DNA of 5,206 bases from DASUPK01 sp036265435 (GCA_036265435.1 DATAPB010000299.1:1-5206); one strand, 5' to 3'; positions 1-5,206 are shown, numbered from the stretch's first letter. Made by a program: numbers and translations. The notes: generated from the sequence alone by a model not told the origin.

Positions 1-435
1 GAGCTCGACGCTGACGGTGGCGATCGAGGCGGCACTCTGGGCGGCCCGCCTCTCCGATGGGCTGGTGGATCCCACCCTCGTCAGGGGCTGTCGGGGGTCG
101 CGATTCCGTTCGAAACCTCCTACCGATCGTTTTGGACCGGCCTCGGGATAGTCGGTGGCTACCTCGCGGCCGTTCTCGGTCTGAGCTTCTACATCCGTGG
201 CTGGATCGGGCCGAAACTGTGGCGCCAGCTGCACCGCTGGACGCTCGTCGTGTTCGTGCTCGGCGTGATCCACACGATCGGCGCGGGTACCGACGCGGGA
301 ACCCTATGGCTGACGGCGATCCTTGTGGCGACCGCGACGCCGATCGCCTTGCTGACAGCGCTCAGGTGGCTTTCGACGAGCGAACCCGGGCAAGGCAGGC
401 GCCGCCGCATTCCCCTTCCCTCGGAGCAGTTCTGA
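1..435 (+). CDS. Ferric-reductase-like transmembrane protein, C-terminal part, with probable frameshift
   Basis: This is the C-terminal half of a haem-binding membrane protein of the ferric reductase-like transmembrane domain family, which moves electrons across the cytoplasmic membrane. From about position 97 the frame (codons starting at 1, 4, 7...) reads VAIPFETSYRSFWTGLG, then a hydrophobic helix, SFYIRGWIGPKLWRQLHRWT, a second helix ending VIHTIGAGTD, and a last helix (about 304-380) before a basic tail and TGA at 433-435. Histidines at 232-234 and 271-273 (H-x12-H) are candidate haem ligands. The 5' end lies outside the window. Upstream of about 85 this frame becomes Gly/Arg-rich with poor G/C at third positions, while the next frame (codons from 2) looks coding, so the gene appears frameshifted (see 84-87). 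No flavin/NAD reductase domain follows, so an electron donor must be separate. The family is fairly sure; the substrate is unknown. Confidence 0.75.
   Translation, partial: ELDADGGDRGGTLGGPPLRWAGGSHPRQGLSGVAIPFETSYRSFWTGLGIVGGYLAAVLGLSFYIRGWIGPKLWRQLHRWTLVVFVLGVIHTIGAGTDAGTLWLTAILVATATPIALLTALRWLSTSEPGQGRRRRIPLPSEQF
84..87 (+). other. Apparent one-base frameshift site in a GGGG run
   Basis: The frame starting at base 2 reads TVAIEAALWAARLSDGLVDP and on to about 85, with roughly 26 of 30 codons ending in G or C. The frame starting at base 1 has only about 15 of 25 in the same stretch but is clearly the real frame after about 97. Restoring one G to the run at 84-87 would join them as DPTLVRGLSGVAIPF, which fits the usual 'D-x-x-x-P-x-L-x-G-hydrophobic-PF' layout before the YRxFWTG helix of this family. 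The first frame otherwise stops at TAG 149-151. A sequencing or assembly error in a homopolymer, or a true pseudogene, would look the same here. Confidence 0.6.
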
Positions 436-452
436 TGCCGGCCCACCGCCCG

Positions 453-458
453 AAGGAG
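453..458 (+). promoter_or_regulatory. Ribosome binding site AAGGAG deciding the start of the small membrane protein
   Basis: AAGGAG lies 6 nt before the ATG at 465-467, a textbook Shine-Dalgarno match and the best in the window. It argues for the 465 start over the in-frame ATG at 435, which overlaps the upstream stop codon as TGATG and has a weaker GGAG at 423-426. Confidence 0.6.
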
Positions 459-464
459 CCCGTG

Positions 465-806
465 ATGCCATCCAGCCGCAGTTACCGCAGGTATCGCCAG
501 CCGTTGCCCTCGACCAAGGGCCTGACCGCCAAGATCGCCGCCCTCGCGGTCGCCACCACCCTCGCCGTGGGCGTCCTGATCTCAGCCGAGATGGCGTCCG
601 GCAACGACCCGGCACTCGGCCCCAAGGCGACCGCGACCGCGAAGAAATCCACGGCGACTCCGGCCGGCTCCGCATCCTCCTCGTCCCCGAGCGCCGGGTC
701 GGGGAACGATCCGTACACGCAGCAGTACGGCTCCGGCTATTCGTACGGCTCGGGCTCGAGCGGGTATTCGTCATCGCCGGCGCCTGTCACCAGCGGTACC
801 TCCTAA
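465..806 (+). CDS. Small single-span membrane or secreted protein with Ser/Gly/Tyr-rich tail, function unknown
   Basis: This 113-residue protein is not recognised as a named family. Residues 1-23 are strongly basic (SYRRYRQ, then TKG..K). Residues about 24-42 form one hydrophobic helix, either an uncleaved anchor or a signal peptide. The rest is low-complexity and probably extracytoplasmic: a Lys/Thr/Ala stretch at 53-66, a Ser run near 69-76, then Gly/Ser/Tyr-rich residues 84-103. The tetrapeptide GNDP occurs twice, at about 46-49 and 80-83. It follows the ferric-reductase-like gene by 29 nt on the same strand, so the two are probably co-transcribed. A partner role in membrane electron transfer is only inference. 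The alternative start at 435 would add 10 residues and translational coupling. No haem (CxxCH), flavin or metal motif is seen. Confidence 0.65.
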   Translation: MPSSRSYRRYRQPLPSTKGLTAKIAALAVATTLAVGVLISAEMASGNDPALGPKATATAKKSTATPAGSASSSSPSAGSGNDPYTQQYGSGYSYGSGSSGYSSSPAPVTSGTS

Positions 807-839
807 CGCCCTCGGGCGCCTGATGCGTCCCGGGTGGCG

Positions 840-856
840 TCACACTTAACGTGTGA
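840..856. promoter_or_regulatory. Inverted repeat covering the prfA start codon
   Basis: TCACAC at 840-845 and GTGTGA at 851-856 are perfect inverted copies separated by TTAAC. The right arm contains the GTG start codon of prfA (853-855). As RNA this would form a 6-bp stem hiding the start; as DNA it could be an operator. TAACGT at 847-852 resembles an actinobacterial -10 element (TANNNT), but no good -35 is seen and its predicted transcript start would fall inside the gene. Function is inference only; a 6-bp dyad can occur by chance. Confidence 0.3.
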
Positions 857-1926
857 TCGAAGATCTCGTCGACCAGATTCAGGGTCGCTTCGCCGAGCTC
901 GAGCGGCAGATGTCGGACCCGGAGGTGATCGCCGACCGGGAGCGCTATGCCGAAGTCGGGCGCGAGTACCGGGAGCTGCAACCGGCGCACGACCTGGCGC
1001 GGGAATGGCTCACGCTGAAGGACGATCTCGAGGGCGCCCGCGAGCTGCTCGCCGAGGACGGCGACGACCCGGAGCTCAGGAAGGTCCTGGCCGACGCCCC
1101 AGGGCGGCTCGAGGATCTGGCGGAGCAGATCCGGCTGGCGATGGTCGAGCGGGACCCGAACGACGACAAGAACGTGATCGTCGAGATCCGGGCCGGGACC
1201 GGGGGAGACGAGGCGGCCCTGTTCGCCGGCGACCTCTACAAGATGCTCACCCGCTACGCGGAGCGTCGCGGCTACTCGGTCGAGGTGCTCTCGCAGTCGC
1301 CGGCCGAGGTCGGCGGTTTCAAGGAGGTCACGTTCTCGGTCAAGGGCGACGGGGCCTACTCCATCTTCAAGTACGAGGGCGGCACCCACCGCGTGCAGCG
1401 CGTCCCGAAGACCGAGTCGCAGGGCCGCATCCACACGTCGACGGCGACTGTCGCGGTTCTGCCGGAGGCCGAGGAGGTCGACATCCAGATCGATCCCAAC
1501 GACCTGCAGGTCGACGTCTACCGCTCGTCCGGCCCCGGCGGGCAGTCGGTGAACACGACCGACTCCGCCGTCCGCATCACCCACAAGCCCACGGGCGTCG
1601 TCGTCTCGATGCAGGACGAGAAGTCGCAGCTCCAGAACCGCGAGAAGGCGATGCGCGTTCTGCGGGCCCGGCTGTTCGAGCGGGAGACCGCCGAGCAGCA
1701 GGCGAAAATCGCATCCGAGCGCCGCGCCCAGGTCGGCACCGGCGAGCGCTCGGAGAAGATCCGCACCTACAACTTCCCTCAGGACCGGGTCACCGACCAC
1801 CGCGTGAAGGTGACCGTGAGCGGCGTCGACCGCGTCCTGAACGGGGAGCTCGACGAGATCACGGAGGCGCTCTCCTCGGAGGAGAAGCGCCGCCGGCTCG
1901 AGACCCAGACGGCCGAAGCGACCTGA
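853..1926 (+). CDS. prfA: Peptide chain release factor 1 (RF1)
   Basis: This cytoplasmic protein recognises UAA and UAG stop codons in the ribosomal A site and triggers release of the finished peptide. The 357 residues match the usual RF1 length. The N-terminal coiled-coil domain (about 1-100) carries ELERQMSDPEVIADRERY. The core has EIRAGTGGDEAALFAGDLY at about 111-129. The stop-codon reading tripeptide is in the PxT position, PKT at 185-187 within RVPKTESQGRIHTST, which marks RF1 rather than RF2 (SPF). The catalytic loop is SGPGGQSVN with GGQ at 229-231. The start is GTG at 853, since homologues begin with this short 'I-E-D-L' lead-in. No strong Shine-Dalgarno is visible and an inverted repeat covers the start. 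Its own stop is TGA, which RF1 does not read. It is the first gene of an operon with prmC and tsaC. Confidence 0.97.
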   Translation: MIEDLVDQIQGRFAELERQMSDPEVIADRERYAEVGREYRELQPAHDLAREWLTLKDDLEGARELLAEDGDDPELRKVLADAPGRLEDLAEQIRLAMVERDPNDDKNVIVEIRAGTGGDEAALFAGDLYKMLTRYAERRGYSVEVLSQSPAEVGGFKEVTFSVKGDGAYSIFKYEGGTHRVQRVPKTESQGRIHTSTATVAVLPEAEEVDIQIDPNDLQVDVYRSSGPGGQSVNTTDSAVRITHKPTGVVVSMQDEKSQLQNREKAMRVLRARLFERETAEQQAKIASERRAQVGTGERSEKIRTYNFPQDRVTDHRVKVTVSGVDRVLNGELDEITEALSSEEKRRRLETQTAEAT

Positions 1927-1933
1927 GCGGACA

Positions 1934-2782
1934 GTGCCGGGAAACACGGTCCGTGACGCGCTGGAGGCCGCCGTTGACGCGCTGAATGCCGCCGGATGCG
2001 AGACCGCCCGCCTGGACGCCGAGGTTCTGCTCGGGCAGGCGACGGGCTGGGACCGTGCCCACCTGGCGGCCGAGCCGGAGGCGCGCCTGCCGGTCGGGGC
2101 GTCGCGTGAGTTCGGGGAGATGGTCCGCCGCCGCGTGCGCCGAGAGCCGGTCGCCTACATCCTCGGCCGCAAGGGCTTCCGCCGGATCGAGCTGATCGTG
2201 GACCGGCGGGTCCTGATCCCGAGGCCGGAGACCGAGCTGCTGGTGGATCTGGCCCTCGAGGTGCAGCCCTCCCGAGTGCTCGACGTGGGCACCGGAAGCG
2301 GGGCGATCGCACTGGCGGTTGCAGACGAGCTCGACGGGGCGAGTGTGACCGCCGTCGACACCTCTTTCGATGCGGTCCGCGTGGCGCAGGCGAACACGGA
2401 GCGGCTCGGGCTGTCAGATCGAGTCGACGTCGTGCTTCGCGGGCCGAGTGCGCTGAGCGGCGCCGAGCCCGATGGCCGGCCCGTCGACCTCCTGCTCGCA
2501 AACCTCCCCTACGTCAGTGACGACGAGTGGGACGAGCTGGCCCCCGAGATCCGCGAGTACGAGCCGCGCGAGGCGTTGGTCCCCGGGGCGACCGGGCTCG
2601 AGGCGATCGAGGCGCTGGCCGAGGAGCTCTTCGGCCTGGCGCCGAGGCCGTCGATCATCGCGCTCGAGATCGGGGCGCAGCAGGCCGACGAGGTCACGAG
2701 GCTGATCAGGGCAACGGGCTACGAGCAGACGGAGGTGCGGCAGGACCTCGCCGGCCTCGACCGGATGGTCGTCGGCCGATGA
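1934..2782 (+). CDS. prmC: Release factor glutamine N5-methyltransferase
   Basis: This enzyme transfers a methyl group from S-adenosylmethionine to the glutamine of the GGQ loop in release factors, here Gln231 of the adjacent RF1, which raises termination efficiency. It has 282 residues, normal for PrmC/HemK. A helical N-terminal substrate-binding domain (about 1-75) ends in REPVAYILGRKGF, followed by the signature LIPRPETELLVD (94-105). The SAM-binding glycine loop is LDVGTGSGAIALAVA (116-130), and an acidic residue (VTAVD, about D142) ends the next strand. The catalytic motif, normally NPPY, is NLPY here (190-193, ANLPYVSDDEW), followed by the typical EIREYEPREAL. The start is GTG, 7 nt after the prfA stop. 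The C-terminus overlaps the next gene. The Leu in the motif is unusual against the textbook form, but all other signatures are intact, so activity is expected. Confidence 0.95.
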   Translation: MPGNTVRDALEAAVDALNAAGCETARLDAEVLLGQATGWDRAHLAAEPEARLPVGASREFGEMVRRRVRREPVAYILGRKGFRRIELIVDRRVLIPRPETELLVDLALEVQPSRVLDVGTGSGAIALAVADELDGASVTAVDTSFDAVRVAQANTERLGLSDRVDVVLRGPSALSGAEPDGRPVDLLLANLPYVSDDEWDELAPEIREYEPREALVPGATGLEAIEALAEELFGLAPRPSIIALEIGAQQADEVTRLIRATGYEQTEVRQDLAGLDRMVVGR

Positions 2783-3417
2783 CCGAAGTGGTCTCGATCG
2801 AGCGCGACGGACCGGAAGCGGCCCGAGCCGCCCTCGAGCGGTGCGCGGGAGAGGGTGGCATCGCGATCTTTCCGGCCGACACCCTCTACGGCCTGGCCTG
2901 CGACCCGCTCAACGCCCAGGCGGTCGAGCGGATCCACTCGATCAAGGGCCGGGACGAGGGCAAGCCCTCGGCCGTCATGTACTTCTCGCCGCTGGCGATG
3001 CGGGAGCTGGTCTCGGCGCTCGGGGAGCGCTCCCGCCAGGCGGTGTCCGCGCTGCTCCCGGGCCCGCTCACCCTGGTGATCGCCAACCCGGACCAGCGCT
3101 ATCCCCTCGCCTCCCGCGACAACCCCGAGCGGCTCGGCGTCCGGCTGATCGAGGGCCCGCTCTCGGGCACGAGGACCCCGATCTTCCAGACGAGCGCCAA
3201 CCGCAGCGGGGAGTCGGCGCCGCACAGCTTCGAAGGGATCGATGAGCAGGTGCTGGCCGGCGCCGACGTCGCGATTGACGGCGGCGAGCTCCTCGGCGCC
3301 CCCTCCACCGTCGTCGACCTGAGCGAGCTCGACTCCTCCGGCCGCTGGGAGGTCCTGCGCGAGGGCGCCCTGCCGCGTGGCGTGATCGAGGGGATCCTGG
3401 GAGAGGCGTCCGGCTAG
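2779..3417 (+). CDS. tsaC: L-threonylcarbamoyladenylate synthase (TsaC/YwlC/YrdC type)
   Basis: It makes threonylcarbamoyl-AMP from threonine, bicarbonate and ATP. The TsaD/TsaB/TsaE machinery then transfers the threonylcarbamoyl group to A37 of ANN-decoding tRNAs (t6A). The 212 residues form a single YrdC-like domain, without the extra C-terminal Sua5 domain. Visible signatures are IFPADTLYGLACDP (30-43), SIKGRDEGKP (54-63), LLPGPLTLVI (92-101), GVRLIEGPL (120-128), QTSANRSGE (137-145) and STVVDL (176-181). K56 and R58 with S139 and N141 fit the family's KxR...SxN tetrad. The start ATG lies inside ATGA shared with the prmC stop (4-nt overlap), with no clear Shine-Dalgarno, so translation is probably coupled. 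The prfA-prmC-tsaC order is a classic bacterial arrangement. Its TAG stop is shared tail-to-tail with the converging gene. Confidence 0.95.
   Translation: MTEVVSIERDGPEAARAALERCAGEGGIAIFPADTLYGLACDPLNAQAVERIHSIKGRDEGKPSAVMYFSPLAMRELVSALGERSRQAVSALLPGPLTLVIANPDQRYPLASRDNPERLGVRLIEGPLSGTRTPIFQTSANRSGESAPHSFEGIDEQVLAGADVAIDGGELLGAPSTVVDLSELDSSGRWEVLREGALPRGVIEGILGEASG
3414..3417. other. Shared palindromic stop codons of two converging genes
   Basis: CTAG reads as TAG on both strands, ending tsaC (3415-3417) and the opposing SnoaL-like gene (3416-3414). The two coding regions therefore overlap by 4 nt, and there is no intergenic space for a conventional terminator between the operons. Confidence 0.9.
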
Positions 3418-3818
3418 GAGTCCGCGGCCTTCGCCTGCCGCTCGGCCTCCTCGTGGCTGTCGTAGGCCCAGCCGCGTTGGAACCTCTCGCCCCTGGGTTC
3501 GACGACCCAGCCGACCTCGCGGTCCACGGCCTCGCCCGTGCCGCGCCGTTTGGCCGTCATCCGCCCGAGGACGAGCAGCCGGTTCCCCACCTGGCGAAAC
3601 TCGTCGAGCTCCACCCGCGACTCCTCGAACATCTCGTCGACGTCCTCGAACCAGGCGCGCATCCCGTTGTGGCCGTGGTAGCCCAGCCCTCCCTCCTCCC
3701 GGGCGGTGAGGAACGGATGCCACTCGGCATCCGGGTCCCAGACGGCGATCCAGCCATCGGGGTCGCGGTCGTTGTATGTCTCGCTCAGCTGCTGGAGCTG
3801 TGTCCGGTAGTCGGCCAT
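3414..3818 (-). CDS. SnoaL/NTF2-like domain protein (downstream paralogue)
   Basis: This 134-residue protein has the NTF2-like cone fold of the SnoaL-like group, a scaffold used by small isomerases, cyclases, hydrolases and ligand binders. It starts at ATG with MADYRTQLQQLSETYNDRDP. Visible family features are WDPDAEWHPF (27-36), YHGHNGMRAWF (47-57), FRQVGNRLLVLGRM (74-87) and a C-terminal EEAERQAKAA. The upstream neighbour has matching motifs at the same residue numbers (47-57 and 74-80), so the two are paralogues from a tandem duplication. It is the last gene of the leftward operon, 2 nt after its paralogue's TAG, with only a weak Shine-Dalgarno (coupling likely). His34 and the acidic residues lining the putative pocket differ from the paralogue, so the ligands may differ. 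No substrate can be assigned from sequence alone. Confidence 0.82.
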   Translation of the reverse strand: MADYRTQLQQLSETYNDRDPDGWIAVWDPDAEWHPFLTAREEGGLGYHGHNGMRAWFEDVDEMFEESRVELDEFRQVGNRLLVLGRMTAKRRGTGEAVDREVGWVVEPRGERFQRGWAYDSHEEAERQAKAADS

Positions 3819-3820
3819 CT

Positions 3821-4228
3821 CTACGCCGACGATTCCTGCTCGATCGCCGAGATCGCCTGCTCGAGCGTCGGGTAGAGGGATAGGCGGATCGCCTTGGCGT
3901 CGCGAAGCTCCCAGACCATCACCGCGTCCTGGCCGAAGTCGAGGCCGGTGGTCTTCCCCCGCGCGCGGAGAGTGAACTCGACCACCACCCGGTCCCCGAC
4001 CTCGCGGAAGCTGCGGGCGTCCCACCGGATCCCGTCCATGACCTCGAGGAACGAGTCGAACCACCGCCTGATGCCGTCAGGACCGCGGTAGGTATCCGGC
4101 TCCGAGGCGAGCTCGGGCGGGGTGGTCGCCTCGAAGTCCGGATCGAGGAAGGGCAGGATGCCGTCGATCCCCTCCGAGTTGAACGCCTCGAACCCTCGCT
4201 CGATGATCTCGACGTTGCTGCTCGACAC
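3821..4228 (-). CDS. SnoaL/NTF2-like domain protein (upstream paralogue)
   Basis: The 135 residues match the size of single-domain SnoaL-like proteins. The start is GTG (VEIIERGFEAFNSEGIDG follows), with FLDPDFEATTPPEL at 27-40, YRGPDGIRRWF at 47-57, FREVGDRVVVEFTLRARG at 74-91, then TGLDFGQDAVMVWELRD and a C-terminal YPTLEQAISAIE. This pattern ('polar helix - DPD - Y-x-G-x-x-G-x-R-x-WF - F-x-x-x-GDRVVV') is common in Actinobacteria, where many copies of unknown substrate occur. The gene begins 19 nt after the TetR gene and ends 2 nt before its paralogue, so all are probably on one transcript. No signal peptide or membrane segment is seen, which suggests a cytoplasmic location. An enzymatic versus ligand-binding role cannot be decided. 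Confidence 0.85.
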   Translation of the reverse strand: MSSSNVEIIERGFEAFNSEGIDGILPFLDPDFEATTPPELASEPDTYRGPDGIRRWFDSFLEVMDGIRWDARSFREVGDRVVVEFTLRARGKTTGLDFGQDAVMVWELRDAKAIRLSLYPTLEQAISAIEQESSA

Positions 4229-4247
4229 CTGTCCAGCCTAGGGCGGC

Positions 4248-4880
4248 TCAGGTGGCCGCCGCAACCGCGCTGCGGATGAAGAGCTCCCGGGCCCGCTTGC
4301 GCTCGGGCGTGGCGCCGCGCTCGATCCGCTCCAGCGTCATCCCCTGCATGCCCGAGATCACCATCACGGTCAATACCCGCGCCCGGGCCGGGGATAGGCC
4401 GTCGCTCGCGTCGGTGAGCAGCCGGACCAGCACCTCGCGCCACTGCTCGTTCACCTCGGCGATCGTCCCGCGCACCTCCGGATCGATCACCGACACCGCG
4501 GCGAGGTCGAAATACAGGCGGGCCACCCTCTCGTCGGCGTCGAGCACCCGCTCGACGCCGGCATCGACGCCTCGCACAACGGCCTCGACCGTCGTTGCGC
4601 CGTCGATCGCATCGAGGACCTCCCCGGTGATCATCTCGGCGATCGAGCGGCCGGCCGCCTGCACCAGGCCCTGCTTGGAGCCGTAGTGGTAGGCGACCAG
4701 CGGCTTCGACTCGCCGGCCTGCGCGGCGACCTTGGCCATCGTCAGTCCCGCGTAGCCATCCGACTTCAGCACCTCGATCGCGGCCTCGAGGATGCGCTCT
4801 CGCGCGCCGGTAGAGGGCCGGCCCCTGCGTACGGCGGTTGTAGGGCCGGGGGCGGCTCTTGTGGCCGCCGTTGGTGTCAT
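4248..4880 (-). CDS. TetR/AcrR-family transcriptional regulator
   Basis: This 210-residue protein is a typical length for TetR regulators, which bind operator DNA as dimers and release it on binding a small ligand. After a disordered Ala/Thr/Pro lead (1-17) comes a basic RRGRPS patch (18-23), then helix 1 (ARERILEAAIEVLKSDGY, 26-43). The helix-turn-helix is LTMAKVAAQAGESKPLVAYH (46-65), followed by the usual YGSKQGLV. The C-terminal part is an all-helical, divergent ligand and dimer domain. The start is ATG at 4880-4878, inside an ATGA overlap with the R2-like gene's stop. No Shine-Dalgarno is visible, so coupling is likely. It sits inside the operon it may control; its ligand is unknown. Autoregulation could only act at a promoter beyond the right edge, or at one hidden in the R2-like coding region. 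Confidence 0.93.
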   Translation of the reverse strand: MTPTAATRAAPGPTTAVRRGRPSTGARERILEAAIEVLKSDGYAGLTMAKVAAQAGESKPLVAYHYGSKQGLVQAAGRSIAEMITGEVLDAIDGATTVEAVVRGVDAGVERVLDADERVARLYFDLAAVSVIDPEVRGTIAEVNEQWREVLVRLLTDASDGLSPARARVLTVMVISGMQGMTLERIERGATPERKRARELFIRSAVAAAT

Positions 4881-5206
4881 GCCGTGGCGAGCATCGCCGG
4901 GTCGAGGCCCATCGCCGCGAGCTTCTTGGAGAGCGACTTCGCCGCGTACTCGAAGATCTCGGACGAGTGATAGAAGGGCGTCTCGAAGTTGTACGGGTCG
5001 TCCACCCACGGCGGGACGAAGACGAGCGTGGCCACCGGCAGGCACTCCTTCAGGGTGTCCTCGATGATCTTCGCGTTCGCCTGGTCGTCCTTGATCGCGT
5101 CGGCGAGGAACTTGACGCCGAAGCCGACGTGGCGGGACTCGTCTCGGTTCACGGCTGTGAACCCCGAGGTGAAGCCAGGGAACCAGTTCCGCTCCCGCAT
5201 CGACTT
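4877..5206 (-). CDS. R2-like di-metal ferritin-superfamily protein, C-terminal fragment
   Basis: The last 109 residues of a protein whose N-terminus lies beyond the window edge; the frame is open to base 5206. The segment WFPGFTSGFTAVNRDESRHV holds an ExxH motif (Glu at 5140-5138, His at 5131-5129), the second metal-ligand helix of ribonucleotide-reductase R2-type ferritin-like proteins. FGVKFLADAIKDD follows, then LPVATLVFVPPWVDD and a C-terminal SSEIFEYAAKSLSKKLAAMG. Homologues are usually named ribonucleotide reductase beta subunit or R2-like ligand-binding oxidase. The family makes a di-iron or Mn/Fe site for oxidation chemistry. The C-terminus lacks an obvious acidic/aromatic tail of the type that docks canonical R2 onto the R1 subunit, so a stand-alone oxidase is plausible but unproven. 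The first ExxH motif and the radical-site residue lie outside the window. It overlaps the TetR gene by 4 nt. Confidence 0.75.
   Translation of the reverse strand, partial: KSMRERNWFPGFTSGFTAVNRDESRHVGFGVKFLADAIKDDQANAKIIEDTLKECLPVATLVFVPPWVDDPYNFETPFYHSSEIFEYAAKSLSKKLAAMGLDPAMLATA

Noticed and set aside
80..100. Programmed -1 ribosomal frameshift in the ferric-reductase-like gene
   Set aside because: No X-XXY-YYZ slippery heptamer fits the frame and no such control is known to me in this family; a one-base indel is simpler.
807..818. Possible terminator hairpin CGCC-CTCG-GGCG after the small membrane protein
   Set aside because: Only a 4-bp stem with no following T-tract; too weak to call in GC-rich sequence.
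787..1947. Long open frame on the - strand opposite prfA (386 codons)
   Set aside because: It mirrors the prfA codons, is rich in Leu/Arg/Val/Asp without recognisable domains, and prfA itself is unmistakable. Long antisense open frames are expected in GC-rich genes.
834..1985. Long + strand open frame overlapping prfA in another frame
   Set aside because: Arg/Gly/Pro/Ala-rich composition typical of an off-frame reading of GC-rich DNA; no motifs.
2719..3723. 334-codon - strand open frame opposite tsaC
   Set aside because: Arg/Gly-rich shadow spanning the junction of two real genes; tsaC and the SnoaL-like gene account for the region.
3453..3875. 140-codon + strand open frame opposite the SnoaL-like genes
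   Set aside because: It crosses the boundary of two convincing - strand genes and shows no family signature.
4236..4244. GCCTAGGGC near-palindrome between the TetR and SnoaL-like genes as a TetR operator
   Set aside because: Too short for a TetR operator (usually 15 bp or more) and lies in a 19-nt operon-internal gap.
1..5206. CRISPR array, insertion sequence, phage or toxin-antitoxin system
   Set aside because: No direct repeats with spacers, transposase or integrase motifs, or small toxin-like pairs are seen on either strand.

Overview
The window is GC-rich, with gene ends touching or overlapping and a clear preference for G/C at third codon positions. The gene content (an RF1–PrmC–TsaC block plus actinobacterial-type SnoaL-like proteins, a TetR regulator and a ferritin-like R2 protein) suggests a high-GC actinobacterium. 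The protein style resembles Thermoleophilia (Solirubrobacterales/Gaiellales-like), but that is a judgement from memory of family flavour, not a placement. No mobile element, CRISPR array, tRNA or rRNA is visible, and no gene-free stretch exceeds about 50 bases.

Left end (1-806, + strand): the C-terminal part of a ferric-reductase-like haem membrane protein, cut by the window edge and apparently broken by a one-base frameshift in a G-run at 84-87. It is followed by a small single-membrane-span protein with a Ser/Gly/Tyr-rich low-complexity tail.

Middle (853-3417, + strand): a compact translation-fidelity operon. prfA (release factor RF1) is followed after 7 nt by prmC (the methyltransferase that modifies the GGQ glutamine of release factors). 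A 4-nt ATGA overlap then leads into a tsaC/ywlC-type threonylcarbamoyl-AMP synthase (first step of tRNA t6A37 formation). One gene supplies the factor, the next its modifying enzyme, and the third a tRNA modification needed for accurate decoding.

Right end (3414-5206, - strand): a tightly packed operon read leftwards. It comprises an R2-like di-metal ferritin-superfamily protein (N-terminus outside the window), a TetR-family regulator (4-nt overlap), and two tandem paralogous SnoaL/NTF2-like proteins (19-nt and 2-nt gaps). It meets the tsaC gene tail-to-tail, and the two genes share the palindrome CTAG as their TAG stop codons.

Most of the window is ordinary core and accessory actinobacterial gene content. 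The points most worth checking are the ferric-reductase frameshift, the R2-like/TetR/SnoaL/SnoaL cassette, the NLPY variant of the PrmC catalytic motif and the inverted repeat covering the prfA start codon.
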